Below, one piece after another: positions 10,115-21,024 of a DNA stretch of 64,000 nucleotides. Under the pieces are notes generated by a model. The model was not told where the DNA came from and searched no databases. It saw only the letters and a list, made by a program, of their open reading frames with translations. Within the stretch, counting starts at the first letter, position 1; each line of letters begins with the position of its first letter. The stretch is from Stereocaulon alpinum (Eukaryota > Ascomycota > Lecanoromycetes > Lecanorales > Stereocaulaceae): positions 62,001-126,000 of the forward strand of contig JAEUBA010000022.1 of the NCBI GenBank assembly GCA_018257865.1, written 5' to 3'. A program made the position numbers and the translations under genes.

Positions 10115-12063
10115 TCAATCGTCCCTCAGAATACGTTTACGACGCTTTTTGACGTCGGCAAATGTGAATGACACTTTGATCCCCTTGTTTCTCGCCCAGT
10201 CGACTGCATCAAAAGCTAAATTGTTGCACTCGTCGAGGTAGAGCCACTCCAGCGTCCCTTGGAGGTTTGTGACAACTGCTTTGACCGCGACACCGGTGAC
10301 CATAGTATGCTTGAGATGCAATATCTTGAGGACAGGGAGATTCGTAGATAATGCGATAATGGTTTTGTCGTTCATATTGCCGGCATTGAGCTTCAGCTCC
10401 TCGACTCCCTTCAGAAAGCCCATTTCCCCAAGCGCCATCCAGTATCGTCGAGAATCAGGTATTATTTCACTAGCATCTAGATACCTCAATTTGCCCTTGT
10501 TCGGTTCGAGCCATTTGATGAATGTGTCGAGTGGAAGGAGATTCATCCCGGCGATTGAGAGCCAGACTAATTCGGTTGGAGGTGCGTTCCATTCCATTGG
10601 AGACGCATATTCACTAGTGCACTTTCCCATGTCAAGGTATCGAAGTGAAGACGGAAGGAATGGTCCAGGAGGCGCGTAAATGTGGCACCCGCGTATTATG
10701 AGGCTTTCGAGCGTTTGCGAAGTTGGAAAATATTGTACTGGGAAAGGTTCAACTCTCTCCATTGACCATTGCGGGAGGCTCAACTCGCGAAGATTGGGCA
10801 TGCGGCAGATGAATTCATTCAATGGAAGTATTGTCTCGTCCTGATGATGTGAGCGCCTAGGGTTTCTAATGCTTGACCTCATAGTCAATGACCGAAGATT
10901 GAGCAAAGGAGAATTGATGTGTTCGTTGAACCTCCAGCCGGAAGGAGTGACGGTCGAGAACTCAGCAGTCTCAAGGTTGGGACAGAGAGACAACAACTGC
11001 ATCACTCTCCAGCTTGCGATTCGGCTTTGAGAAGTGACAATCAGAGTCTTGAGCTTGGAAGCGCCTGGCGCAGCGTTGAAGACCGACTGAGGAACGTATC
11101 CTGCGGGGACCCTGAGTTCCTGCAGCTCCTTGCAATGAGATGCGATGTAGTGTGGAACTTTCTGCTCATGGACTACGAATCTGCCAAGACTCACTCGAGT
11201 GACTTTGCCTTTGGATCGATCAACGTATTTTCGAACGGTGCTCAAAGCCATAGGTCTCCATGCACTAGAGAAGTCGAGATCACTCCACAAATTGGGCATT
11301 GCGTCGACGAACTGCTGCCATGACTTTGAGACTCGACGTAATTGCCTATGAGCATATCAGTATGGTCAATACAAATGATTGCGTCCAAACTCACACTATT
11401 TCCGTGAAGGCCAGATACTTGAGCATCATCTCAGTCAGCTCTAGAGGAAGGGCGCGTAAGGGATCGTTGCGTTTTTTGTTGACGAGCCTGGCGTGCTCGA
11501 CTTTAAGTAGCTGGATGATTCCATTAGCACAATGAACATAATACGGAGCTAGGGCATGGGAATGTACTTTACGATCATCGACGTTCCGCGGAATTCTGTC
11601 AAGTCCTAGCTTGTATATCTTCATAGCTTGATCATGTTGGCCCATGAGCTTTAGGATTCTGCCTGTCCGATGGTATCCCTAGTTTAATTAGACAGCACAT
11701 TTGCCATTGTGCTTTGCCAGTCCTACCATGTAGTTTTGTTCAGCCTCTTGGATCATCTTTCGTCCATCCCTCAACGCCGCTGTCAAGTCGCCAACCTTGA
11801 TATATGTAGCCGCTCGATGGTCGCGCACCATAAGCGGGGCATCAGGACATGTTGTAAGAATCTGGTCGATGTTATTAGTCACGAAGCTGAGGAACATCTG
11901 TAGGTCTCACTAGGGTGAAGCATTTGATAGCGTCTTCGAATCTCTCCGCGCGGAAGAGCTTTCGACATTGGTTATGCAGAGAGGTCCAGTCACCTAAGGA
12001 ACAACCAGCAGTATCCTTGCGGTCTCGAATAGCACCCGGTAGGGGCTCCTCGTTAACGTCCAT
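10115..12063 (-). CDS. pof3: TPR/F-box/leucine-rich repeat protein, Pof3/Dia2-like
   Basis: Predicted substrate receptor of an SCF ubiquitin ligase. The order TPR, F-box, LRR is that of fission yeast Pof3 and budding yeast Dia2, which act at replication forks and in genome stability. Four exons: 12063-11911, 11861-11727, 11678-11395 and 11345-10115, giving 600 residues. TPR-like helices fill roughly residues 1-150 (NQCRKLFRAERFEDAIKCF, then MGQHDQAMKIYKLGLDRI). The F-box is at about 167-205 (LPLELTEMMLKYLAF, split by the last intron, then VSKSW). LRRs occupy 205-600 and the end is basic (KKRRKRI). Introns are 47-49 nt; the first holds a textbook GACTAATAAC branch site. It lies head-to-head with CTNNBL1 over 292 bp. 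Orthology to Pof3/Dia2 is inferred from architecture. Confidence 0.8.
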
Positions 12064-12355
12064 AGTGAGGTGGCTATTGGGTCAGAACTCGTGGGGTGAT
12101 CGCGTTGTTGATCTTATATTAAGTCCGGCTGCTAGCTGTTAAACCCGGCTGGGCGCGCCGATGACATGCCAAACCTTATGCGTGCCTCAGTATGATTCTA
12201 GAGCATGTATTCTCCTAAAAATTGAATGACCACATATTTGCGTGTCTTCCAATGTGAAAAATTGCAAGACTGTACTAGCCACTATGATGGAGTTCGTCTC
12301 AAATCTTCTTGATCTTAGCTGAAGGAAATTGTTTTAAAGAGCCCAATTACAAAAT
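12064..12355. promoter_or_regulatory. Shared intergenic promoter region (pof3-like / CTNNBL1)
   Basis: The 292 bp between two divergent start codons must contain both promoters. I see no convincing TATA box or known factor site, so this is a positional call only. Confidence 0.5.
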
Positions 12356-14372
12356 ATGTCTGCACTTGACGAACTCTTCAAGGTAAGTGGCAAGCATTCA
12401 TAAGCACTAACAACCTGCTAAATAATAATAGAAGCCCTCTTTGCCAGGGAACAAGAGGAAATTTGACGTAACCAGAGATCCTAGTCAGTATCTTAACAAG
12501 CAATTGTGAAATCTGCTGAAGGTCCCCAGATGAAGTATACAAAGCTTCAAAGTTAAGCGCTGATGGAGACGTGAAGACGAATGGGAAATTTACAACAGAA
12601 CATGGTAGTGACGACGAAGACATGGAGGCTGGCCCGGATTTGCCGCCCAACGAGGATGATGAGGAGGGGCAAGAGGATGAAGAAGGCAGATTCTTCGGGG
12701 GTGGCATCACAAGAAACACCAGGGATGTGCTAGATTTTGTGGATGGACAAGATCAAGATGAATCAGTAAAGTCTATTGTTGTGATATATGGCCATGGCCG
12801 GGAGGCTGACTGGGTATGTCAGAAGCCGGAGAAGATCGATATAGCCTGGCTCCGGAGGCTCGCCCTGAACTTCGAAAAGAAAATATCAAAGAACGCAGAG
12901 TTGAGGGCAAAATTCGAGGGTGCGCCGCAGAAGTACGTTGGGATCTAGATGTTCGGGTGGGTCTTGTCTGACCTCTGCTACTAGGTTCATGGGCTCAGAA
13001 GCAGATTTAGATGCAGATGTCAAGGCGCTATCGATACTTTCTGATCATTCAGAGCTATATGGCGAGTTTGCGAAGCTCGGATGTGTTGCGTCGTTGGTCT
13101 CTTTGCTTTCCCATGAGAATACAGATATCGCAATTGACGCCATTGAGATCATTAATGAGCTGACTGACGAGGATGTTGAGACGGAACAAGAGCAATGGGA
13201 TACACTCGTTGACGCCTTGCTCGAAGCAGACCTACTGAATCTTCTATATGAAAATATAGCACGACTCAATGAGGACTTGGAAGCAGACAGAGCAGGCATC
13301 TACCACGTCCTTGGCGTTCTTGAGAACCTTTCCTCGCGCCCCTCAATAGTTTCGACTATGGGAAGAGACACGCAACTTCTCTCGTGGCTACTTCATCGTA
13401 TCAAAACTCCCGAACATATCGTCACCCAGAATAAACAATACTCCGCGGAAGTCCTCGCTATACTTCTTCAAACGTCATCCTCGAACCGCACCCAACTCAT
13501 CTCTCTGAATGGTATTGATAGCTTTCTCCAACTTCTCAGTCCATACAGGAAACTAGACCCCGCTAAAGGCACCGAAGAAGAGGAATACGTCGAGAATGTT
13601 TTCGACTGCCTTACCTGCTGTGTCGACGACAGTGAAGGCAAAGCCAGATTCCTGGAAGCAGAGGGTATAGAGCTTTGCCTTATTATGTTGCGTGAAGGGA
13701 AGATGAGCAGGCCTCGAGCCTTACGATTACTTGATCACGCGCTCGGCGGACCAGACGGTGGTGCTTGCTGCGAAAGACTAGTTGAAGCAGCTGGTCTCAA
13801 GTCGATGTTCTCCCTCTTCATGAAAAAGCAGGATAGCGAAGCTACTGAGCATCTTCTCGGAATACTATCTTCTATGCTACGCTCTTTGCCAGCAAACGAA
13901 GCACCACGGATACGGCTACTTGCTAAATTTGTGGAAAAGGATTACCAGGTACCTACACGGCTGGTCCAGATACGACGGGGTTATGTTTCGAAAGTTTCAA
14001 AAGTGGACCAGGAAATTAGGGCCGAGAAGTCTGAGCTCGGGGCTGAGGAGCAGGAGGACAGAGCCGATGAATGGCTATCACGACGGCTTGATGCTGGTTT
14101 GTATGTTTTGCAGACCGTGGATGTTATTCTAGCGTGGCTTGCGGCTGAGGACGATGGGGCGAGAAATAAGATTCAGGAGCTGCTGGGTGGTCGCGATGAG
14201 GGTTTGGGAGATGTGAAAGCTACGTTACAAGGTTCGTCACCCGCAGTTTGTCATGACAGACTGGCCGAAGCTGACATTATGCATAGAACAACTCAACAGT
14301 ACGGATGCTAACCCAGAGGATGCAGACACCATGCTCAAAGACATGCTTAGCACACTCATACAGCATCTATGA
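12356..14372 (+). CDS. ctnnbl1: Beta-catenin-like protein 1 (CTNNBL1) homologue
   Basis: Armadillo-repeat protein associated with the Prp19/CDC5L complex of the spliceosome in animals; nuclear. Six exons: 12356-12382, 12432-12483, 12530-12765, 12823-12932, 12985-14231 and 14287-14372, giving 585 residues (human about 563). It begins MSALDELFKKP, then an RKFDVTRDPNEVYK segment, an acidic region (DEDMEAG..NEDDEEG), FFGGGITRNT, and LRRLALNFEKKISKNAE. The ARM array follows (FMGSEADLD onward). The tail is TMLKDMLSTLIQHL. The third intron (12766-12822) is 57 nt, in frame and free of stops, so retention would only insert 19 residues; I take it as spliced because of its CTGAC branch site and family spacing. 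Confidence 0.92.
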
Positions 14373-14577
14373 TAAAGGTGCTACTGTACAATCTTTGCTC
14401 ACGTAATACACCCCAAAATGCAATGCGTGAAATCATCTAAATCATCCAGCCCATCTATGTGATGCAAAGTTTCACATATGCCTGAGTATCTCCACAACCA
14501 CCAGTCTAAAACTACCCAACCACTCTTCCCCACGTACCATCCCCTCTTGCTCATTACCCATACTCTAATCCAAATAT

Positions 14578-15739
14578 TCACAATTTCGACCTATCTTCCT
14601 CAGGTAGCATATCCCTCCTCCAAACCACTTCTTGCGGGCTCGGTCTCTTCCTCCCCCTTTCAATTTCGTCCGTCAATTCAACCCGAAGCACTCTCTCTGT
14701 ATCTCCTCTTCTATGAGTTCCCTCCAATTCCGGCCCCACATCCGCCATTCCCATAATCAAGTATTTCCCATTTTCAATCTTCTTGATCGGATTGGGACTT
14801 ATGCATTTCTCGCCCCAGGGTGGATCACCATCTGTTTTGACAAAATGTAATAATCTCTCTCGCTGAGATCGGAGCTCTGATGTGGGTAGGTCGTCCTTGG
14901 ATGAGGGAGAGGGTTTGAGGTAGGCGGCGATGAGATGTAAGAGGAAGAATTGAGGCGGGTAGAGGACAATGTCACCGCTGAGGGAGAGGTCAAGCCATTC
15001 TTGGGGGTAGAGGAATTGTGCAGCTGTGTGTTCGATGCCGCCATCGGGAGTAGGGATGTGCATTTGCGTTTTGTCTGTTTTGGAAGAGAGCTGGGAGTCA
15101 ATTGGTAGGAAATATAAATACATCTGCGTGGAAAATCTTTTTGGTATATTCGCGGGCGTGAGCCATCTTGTGAATGGAACCAGTCCGTCCACATCTATCG
15201 TTCCTCGCCTATTCTGGACCCATTCCGCAAATGGTATGGATTCGGAGTGTACTGCTTTCCGCCCTTCTTCGCGTTCTTGCTCACTCAGTTCTACGAGCTC
15301 TGAAGGTTTGTCTTGCCGCCGAGCGAGGAGCAATCCGCTCTCTTCGAAACATTCGCGTATTGCTGCTCGTCGGTAGGCTTCGCTATCTTCATGTCTTCGG
15401 ATGTCTAAGCGAGGTGGGAGGTAGCCGTCTTGTTTAGCTAGATGACCACCTGGGAAGACGTGGGCTGAGGCGAAGGACGTGGAGGTTCGGACACGGTGTA
15501 GGAGGAGAATACGATTCGTAGGGGATATTAGAAGGATACTGGAGAAAGTTTAGAGGGCCAATTGGGGGACGATTGGCATCGTTCCGGGCTTAGGGAAGGC
15601 AGGGCACAACGCACCTTGCGCTTGGGCTAGCAACCGGGATCTTTGGGGAGGAAGCATGGGCTTGCGTAGACGAGGATCTATGCGGAAGGCCTGTCATTGT
15701 GTTTCTGAAGGCTTCTTCATCCTTGTCTGTGCGAGACAT
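14578..15739 (-). CDS. Nudix hydrolase, NUDT19-like
   Basis: Predicted diphosphohydrolase related to animal NUDT19, which cleaves CoA and acyl-CoA in peroxisomes; the substrate here is unproven. Two exons, 15739-15615 and 15538-14578, joined by a 76-nt intron, giving 361 residues. After the intron the chain reads SILLISPTNRILLLHRV and SAHVFPGG (residues about 42-73). The Nudix box core REcFEEsGL lies at 103-111. The roughly 30-residue spacer between GG and REcFEE is longer than in small Nudix proteins, as in the NUDT19 group. No SKL-type peroxisomal tail is seen; the C-terminus is DRSKL. Its 3' end faces CTNNBL1, 205 bp away. Confidence 0.82.
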
Positions 15740-16270
15740 GAGTGGTAATGGGCGAGATGATATCGTTAAGGTATGAGCAGGCTTCAAGAACGTATATCCT
15801 TGAGTTGGGAATAGCTTGTAGGATTTGCGAGCGGGTTGAGAAGAGTTTGCATAGGTTCGAACGCCACTTGAGGGAGTACGACAGAGCATGAGATGTATAT
15901 GGAGCTGTGAAAGGGATATTGACAAGACTCCATCATAGCACCAAAGAAACTGCCGAGGCTGCTGTCTTCCTCGTCCGCTGCCCCGCCCAATGGCAGTAAT
16001 AAGGCTGAAGAGGGTTTCGGAGACCACCCCCGTCCTTTGTCAGCGCGGAGGGACAGGCCGCGTATTGACGGAGCAGCTGTCCTTTGACCAAGGAGGCAAC
16101 ACAGAGCCGCCCCCTTTCACCTGTCTCTTCCTTTCACTCTCCCTAGGCTTCGAACTTTCTCACCGCGACAAAGATCGAGCACCAGTACTTCAGAGCTGCC
16201 TGTTCCCTGTCATCTACATCCTACACCAAACTAGCGAATTGTCTAGATTTTTACATTCTTTTCCTTGAAC
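15740..16270. other. Intergenic DNA upstream of the Nudix gene
   Basis: No gene was recognised. It should carry the Nudix gene promoter. A pyrimidine-rich stretch at about 16110-16270 precedes the SDR relic's ATG, as expected of an old fungal promoter and leader. Confidence 0.4.
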
Positions 16271-16631
16271 ATGGTCTTCCAGAATACGTATCGCGGTTTC
16301 TTTGACCGTCAGATCTTCGTTACTCCCGCGGCGATCAACCCTTCCACATGCTCTCTCGTTGGTAAGACCGGCATCGTCACCGGCTCTAACACAGGGCTAG
16401 GCTATCACGCTAGCCTCTAACTCCTCAATCTGGGTCTATCCAATATCATCCTTGCAGTCCGGGACTCCACTAGAGGCGAGGCTGCAAAGGTGTCCCTTCT
16501 CGCGGCCATTAGACGAAGCGAGAAGAAGCAACCCGCGATTCATGTCTGGCCCCTCGACCTTACTTCCTATCCTAGCGTCGTCGCATTCACTCAACGCCTT
16601 CGCGACTCTTCAGATATGCACGTCGATTAAG
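16271..16631 (+). pseudogene. Short-chain dehydrogenase/reductase relic
   Basis: The frame from ATG 16271 encodes the N-terminal Rossmann part of an SDR: GKTGIVTGSNTGLGYHAS carries the TGxxxGxG cofactor loop. A TAA at 16418 replaces the expected glutamine codon (CAA in relatives, inferred). The same frame then continues with LLNLGLSNIILAVRD and a VWPLDLTSYPSVV segment to a second stop at 16629. Catalytic Tyr-Lys and the rest of the fold are missing; the following DNA has no SDR-like sequence. The C-to-T type change would fit RIP or ordinary decay. Confidence 0.75.
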
Positions 16632-17926
16632 CTCACCTCTGCTCGCTACACACTGCTACACTAAATGCAATATATCATTGCAGTGGCCGACATAAACGAG
16701 CTGCTGTTGCTGTCATAGCAATGGCCGAAGGGAGCAGACATGCGGAAAGGAAAATTGCGGAGGAGGGTACAAGGGGATACGGAAGCCACCCGCCGTCACT
16801 TCCAAGCAACGATTGACTACTTCTTGACAATCAACCTCATTCAGGAAGCGGTTGATATCTATATGAGGTCAGGGGAATTCCAATTCCATACGGGTAAGTC
16901 ACCTTTTCTTGCGTACGTGGTCTCGCCTACCAGTGCGCAGGATGGCAATTATCTTCGTTCACATGCCAGACTACTAAGATCATTACGTTGGGTCTGCCTA
17001 GTAACAAGGGCAGTTTAAGAAAAAAACATTTCGCGTCTGTAAGGATATGCTACATATGGCGCTGGGGATCTAGGAAGTTCGCGGTTTGCTACGCCTTAAG
17101 GTCTGAGCAGAGTACGTTACCCCTTGGCTTTTAAGGGTTGAAGATGTGAGACGCGAGAAGGTACACTACGGATATTGAAGAGGAGCATGATCATAATCCT
17201 GACGTCAAAATTAAGACTTTAGAATCAGCCTGTAAACACCAATGAGTGTATTTGACGTTGCCGTCGCCCCCATCAATACGCCCATATTTCCATATAGTCT
17301 TGGCATAAGTATTCGTAGGCGTTATAGCGCGTTGCTTCGCCGGAGATGGAAAGGCTTCTCCTCTGCTTGCAGCGAAGTCCATCTCACCCCACCCTTCGCC
17401 GCTACCGCAGCCATGTATGCCGGGCTTGGGCTGTCCGGCCTCATTTTTGTGATATATGGTATCTTATTACACATATCTACGGTAACAGCCATCAGGTGCT
17501 ACACGTGGCTGTGATTTTTGCATGACTAGCTCATATTTGGTTTGTTTCAGGCTTTTGATTATATTCATACTGTTGGCTCGGTCTATAACTAGAACAGTCT
17601 CGGGAGCATGAAGTCAAGCATATCTTTCGTGCTACAAGTCGAGACTGCTAGGTATGTTCGAACCCTATGAATGGAGTGCTTTGAAGGTTTGCTAGAGTCG
17701 CGATGCTACCTGCTTGTCATTTACACCAACATTGTTCAAAGCACCCTAGCTGCCACAGCACTTTTTGGGTTCACGCTTCCAGTTACTCGCCCAAGCTTTT
17801 TCTAGTCACAATGTTTCCTGCACGTTCATGCACCTTTCCACCTCAGCCTCACCGTTACAGTGATAAAGGAAAAGAACAGAGTGTATTCTGAACATATATA
17901 GTGGCTATCTGAAGTTTAAAGCAGAG
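16632..17926. other. Gene-free stretch between two gene relics
   Basis: Short open frames at 16740-17018 and 17242-17514 show no known domain and are not joined by convincing introns. I see nothing I can support as a gene. Confidence 0.4.
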
Positions 17927-18480
17927 ATGCCAGACACTAACGCAACAGTCTTTCGGGTCAGAAGTTGGCTACGAAACTGTGAATGGATTCACAATGGGCG
18001 AGATGGCAGCCCGCATTGTCAGCCACTTGATAAAGATGGCCGTGGCCGATGCGTGGTCCGTTTTCAAGCGAGCCTGTCATACTTTGCTTTAAGCTATGTC
18101 TGGCGCTAGGTTGAGATGGCAAGAATGGTACGCTTAAACCTAGTCTAGGTCTCTTCTCAGGGCTCATCAAGCTGTAGAATTACCTAAGACTATCAAGGAT
18201 GCGATATCCCTGACAGGCTTCCGGTGCGACCAACTATCCTTACCAAATTGCCTCGGGATACAGCAGATGGCTGAGATATCGACTCGGCAAGCCTCCAAGC
18301 CAGAATACTTCAACTCTCTTCGCATACAATCAATTGGCAGTGCTCTCCCTTACGCGAAGAAGAGTCGACTTGTGGCTCGAATTACCATGATTCTTGGTAT
18401 TAACCTAATATTAAGTCCATCCTCTAATAAGCTATTGCTTGAACGCATAAGTGGATAGACCCTTGAAGCCTTTGGCATCC
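17927..18480 (+). pseudogene. HET-domain (heterokaryon incompatibility) gene relic
   Basis: The frame from 17927 shows a VRSWLRNCE..HC pre-domain and ends FALSYVWR then stop at 18107-18109. The SYVW motif marks the start of HET domains. In another frame at about 18172-18220 the DNA encodes LPKTIKDAISLTGF, which matches the next HET block (LPxTIxDAI). Frameshifts and stops separate the pieces, and the rest of the domain is not readable. HET proteins trigger death in incompatible fungal fusions; this copy looks dead. Confidence 0.7.
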
Positions 18481-18843
18481 GGATGTTGAGTTCGTGAACA
18501 CATATTTCATCATTGTCGCACTGTCGCTATTCCTTAGAGGGGTCTGTATAAGCCGTGGAAGTTATTGAAGTTAAATCGGATTCTTCGGAGATTCGTCACG
18601 ATGAGAAAACCACTTATCAGGATGATGATTTTGATTGATTGACTAGTTGATCGATTGATGCTAGCTACATGTGCTCTACTAGAAGAAATGGGCAGCGGCC
18701 AAGGCGCTAAAACGCTACTGCCTGCTAATGCTCATAAGAAAACCATCTTTCCCATTTCCTTCCTCACAAAGCTACCGTTAAGTCATGAAAATAGCCTTGG
18801 CTTCAAGGCTGCTACCGTTAAGTCATGTTGTAGTAGCTCAATA
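18481..18843. other. AT-leaning stretch with a 40-bp-spaced direct repeat
   Basis: GCTACCGTTAAGTCATG occurs at 18771-18787 and again at 18811-18827. No gene was recognised. The right end should be the 3' flank of the leftward orphan gene. Confidence 0.5.
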
Positions 18844-20057
18844 CTAAATGATTTTGTTCTCCTCCATGCGTCTGCGCGTTTCCGCGCGAATCTGCGCAGT
18901 CACCGCTGCTCTTAACTTCTCTATGAGATCCGTGGTGACTTGGTCCCTGGCTTCCCTCTGCATAGTAAGCAACATTTCTTTTGCTAGGCGAGCCCTCGCC
19001 TCCTCTAGCTCCTTTTTCCATGACTCCGCCCGCATCTCCTCCTCCACTTTCGCCTGGATCTCTTGTCGTATTTCGGGTATCAGACGTTCTTGCAGCCCCT
19101 CCCGGATGATAGCTTCTTCCTCGGTGCTAATTCTTGCTTCTTGGGAACTTATCAAGTCACGTCTTGCCATGTGATTCTCCCCCGTCTGCCATCAGCCTCA
19201 CTCCCCTATTGGATTCGAGGGGGTACAACGTTGTTTGCCACTGCTGCCATCTCCTCCAGTGTTGAGTACCCTGTTACCCATAGTAATAACGTCGTCCAGT
19301 GAGGGCAATTCCATTCTTGGGCCATGGCTGGGTCTCGAAATTGTTCTGTGAGCAGAAGTCGCGTAAACTCACAACCGGTCTCATGGACTGTGCTGTTACG
19401 TTTGTCGGTGATATCTGCAAAAGCGGGTATGATTTTGCGAAAACTTGGGTCGAGACCTGTTCTCTTAGTAAAGGCTTGGGGCAACATATCACCAAGAACC
19501 GCTTACCTGTTTTCTTAGTAAAGGCTTGAGGTGAAATGTTGTCTAGAACCTCCTTTGCCCGTGACATCTTGACCTTGCGGTCAGCCCCCGGGTCATTTAC
19601 GCCCTTTTGCTGCACTCCCTTTTCCCCTAACATTACTTCTAGTTTCTCTACGAAACCTATCATCAGATCCGAGGTATAGATTAGGAACTTTAGTTGGTCA
19701 TCGTGAGCTCGATGTGCTAGCCCCTCCTATTAATTATTAGTAAAGAGGCCGACTAGTAAATAGATTACTCACCTCTATCCGTCTCATGCAGTTAGTCATA
19801 GGTATAAGCACTGCTAGCTTTTCCCTATCATTGGGAAGTAACTTTGATACTCGTTGGTGATATGTACCAATGGAATGGTCAGTCGATACGGGCTGTGGGT
19901 CTAGTGACAGAGCGGTTTGCTCGTCCTGAGTAATTGCTAGATTCTTTGACTCTAGTATTTCGATCATCTCACTAGAAAGTAAAAATGCGCTCGGAGTTAG
20001 ACTAGACTGTGAACTTCTAGGTCTAGGCGGGGTAATTGTCACGCGGATGCTATGCAT
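18844..20057 (-). CDS. Unrecognised protein with C-terminal coiled coil
   Basis: I do not recognise this gene. A consistent four-exon model is 20057-19773, 19726-19507, 19456-19227 and 19185-18844, giving 358 residues with all phases matching. The N-terminus is Ser/Pro-rich (TITPPRPRSSQSS). A middle helical part includes LKFLIYTSDLMIGFVEKLE. Exon 3 encodes TGLDPSFRKIIPAFADITDK. The last exon is a strongly charged coiled coil (EEEAIIREGLQERL..RRRMEENK). Introns are 46, 50 and 41 nt. The 50-nt intron is one unit of a tandem duplication (see findings). There is no transposon signature. It sits in an accessory block between relics, so it may be lineage-specific. Confidence 0.6.
19457..19550 (-). 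repeat. 50-bp tandem duplication that forms an intron
   Basis: Plus-strand 19455-19500 and 19505-19550 are 36/46 identical at a period of exactly 50 bp; 8 of the 10 differences are transitions. Both copies carry AG|GT on the coding strand. The inferred intron 19506-19457 is exactly 50 nt, running from the AG|GT of the first copy to that of the second. Confidence 0.8.
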
Positions 20058-21024
20058 TGTGATAAGTTATGTGATTCCTTGATAGACAACATGGTAAAAG
20101 GACTTACTTATTTATATTTATTATGGGTTTGGGTCAGAGCAGCCAGCGAAGGTGCGTAGGAGGACGACTGCTCAAATACATATGAAGTTTTCTTGGGTTG
20201 TGTAAACTTACTTGAGTCACGAAAGTCAAATCACTGCGCAATCATGGAACCAGTAGATATGGAGAAGGCTAAGAATTTGATGAGTCTCATGACTGAGTGT
20301 ATCAAGCCGCGAAGAAGCCCCTGATTGGTTGTAGAAATTGGTAACAAAAGATGTTGAATGATATGTACAACTATTTATTTGCTGGTTCCTGGGTGGGTTT
20401 AGTATGTTGGTCTCGGGCAAAGTAATCCCATTGTCCTGGCTGGGGTTTCTCCTCGAGCTCTTCCCATCTGCAATCCACACCCATTAGCATGCAACTCCTG
20501 GTGCCCTGTAGGTCTTTTATATAGGTAATGTACTTACACTTTCGACTCTATCATTGTATCAATCAACTTCAATTCGCCTTCCGCCACCTGGATCACTTCT
20601 TCTATCAGCCCTACTCCAATTTGCTTTTCCGCATCCTCGATCCTGTATAGATGAAGGGATGGTGGTTTTTAGCATTCGTTCGAGTCCATGTGGCGTCGCA
20701 GGCTTATGGCAGACTATGTGGGGTGACGAACATGTGGCAATGCGTTTGTGGCCAAGCGCAAGAAGACCTGCAAGAGATGCTGATTCACTCTCCGACGTGA
20801 CGACACACTGGGACTTCACGCTACGGGTACATTGAATGACGAAGTCTCTTCAATTGCCTAGCTTGACACTCACCTCACCAGAATACTTCCGACATCTTCG
20901 TCATTGAATATCACCTCACCTGGGCTAGGAAATTAGAGCTTTCGCGTCCCATGATAACATCTCCCCAATTCAACATCTTTTGATCACCGATCCTCTGTGC
21001 CTTCGTACCACAATTCCACAGAAG
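20058..21024. other. Intergenic stretch, no gene supported
   Basis: Open frames at 20480-20226 and 20819-20559 (minus) and 20554-20835 (plus) lack recognisable domains. The flanks should hold promoters for the leftward orphan gene and the rightward F-box gene. Confidence 0.4.

Noticed and set aside
12484..12521. Alternative 34-nt intron in CTNNBL1 using a GTATCT donor at 12488
   Set aside because: The 46-nt intron 12484-12529 has a better donor and gives the expected DPNEVYK junction.
17641..17670. GTTCGAACCC resembling a tRNA T-loop
   Set aside because: No matching acceptor stem, anticodon loop or D-arm around it.
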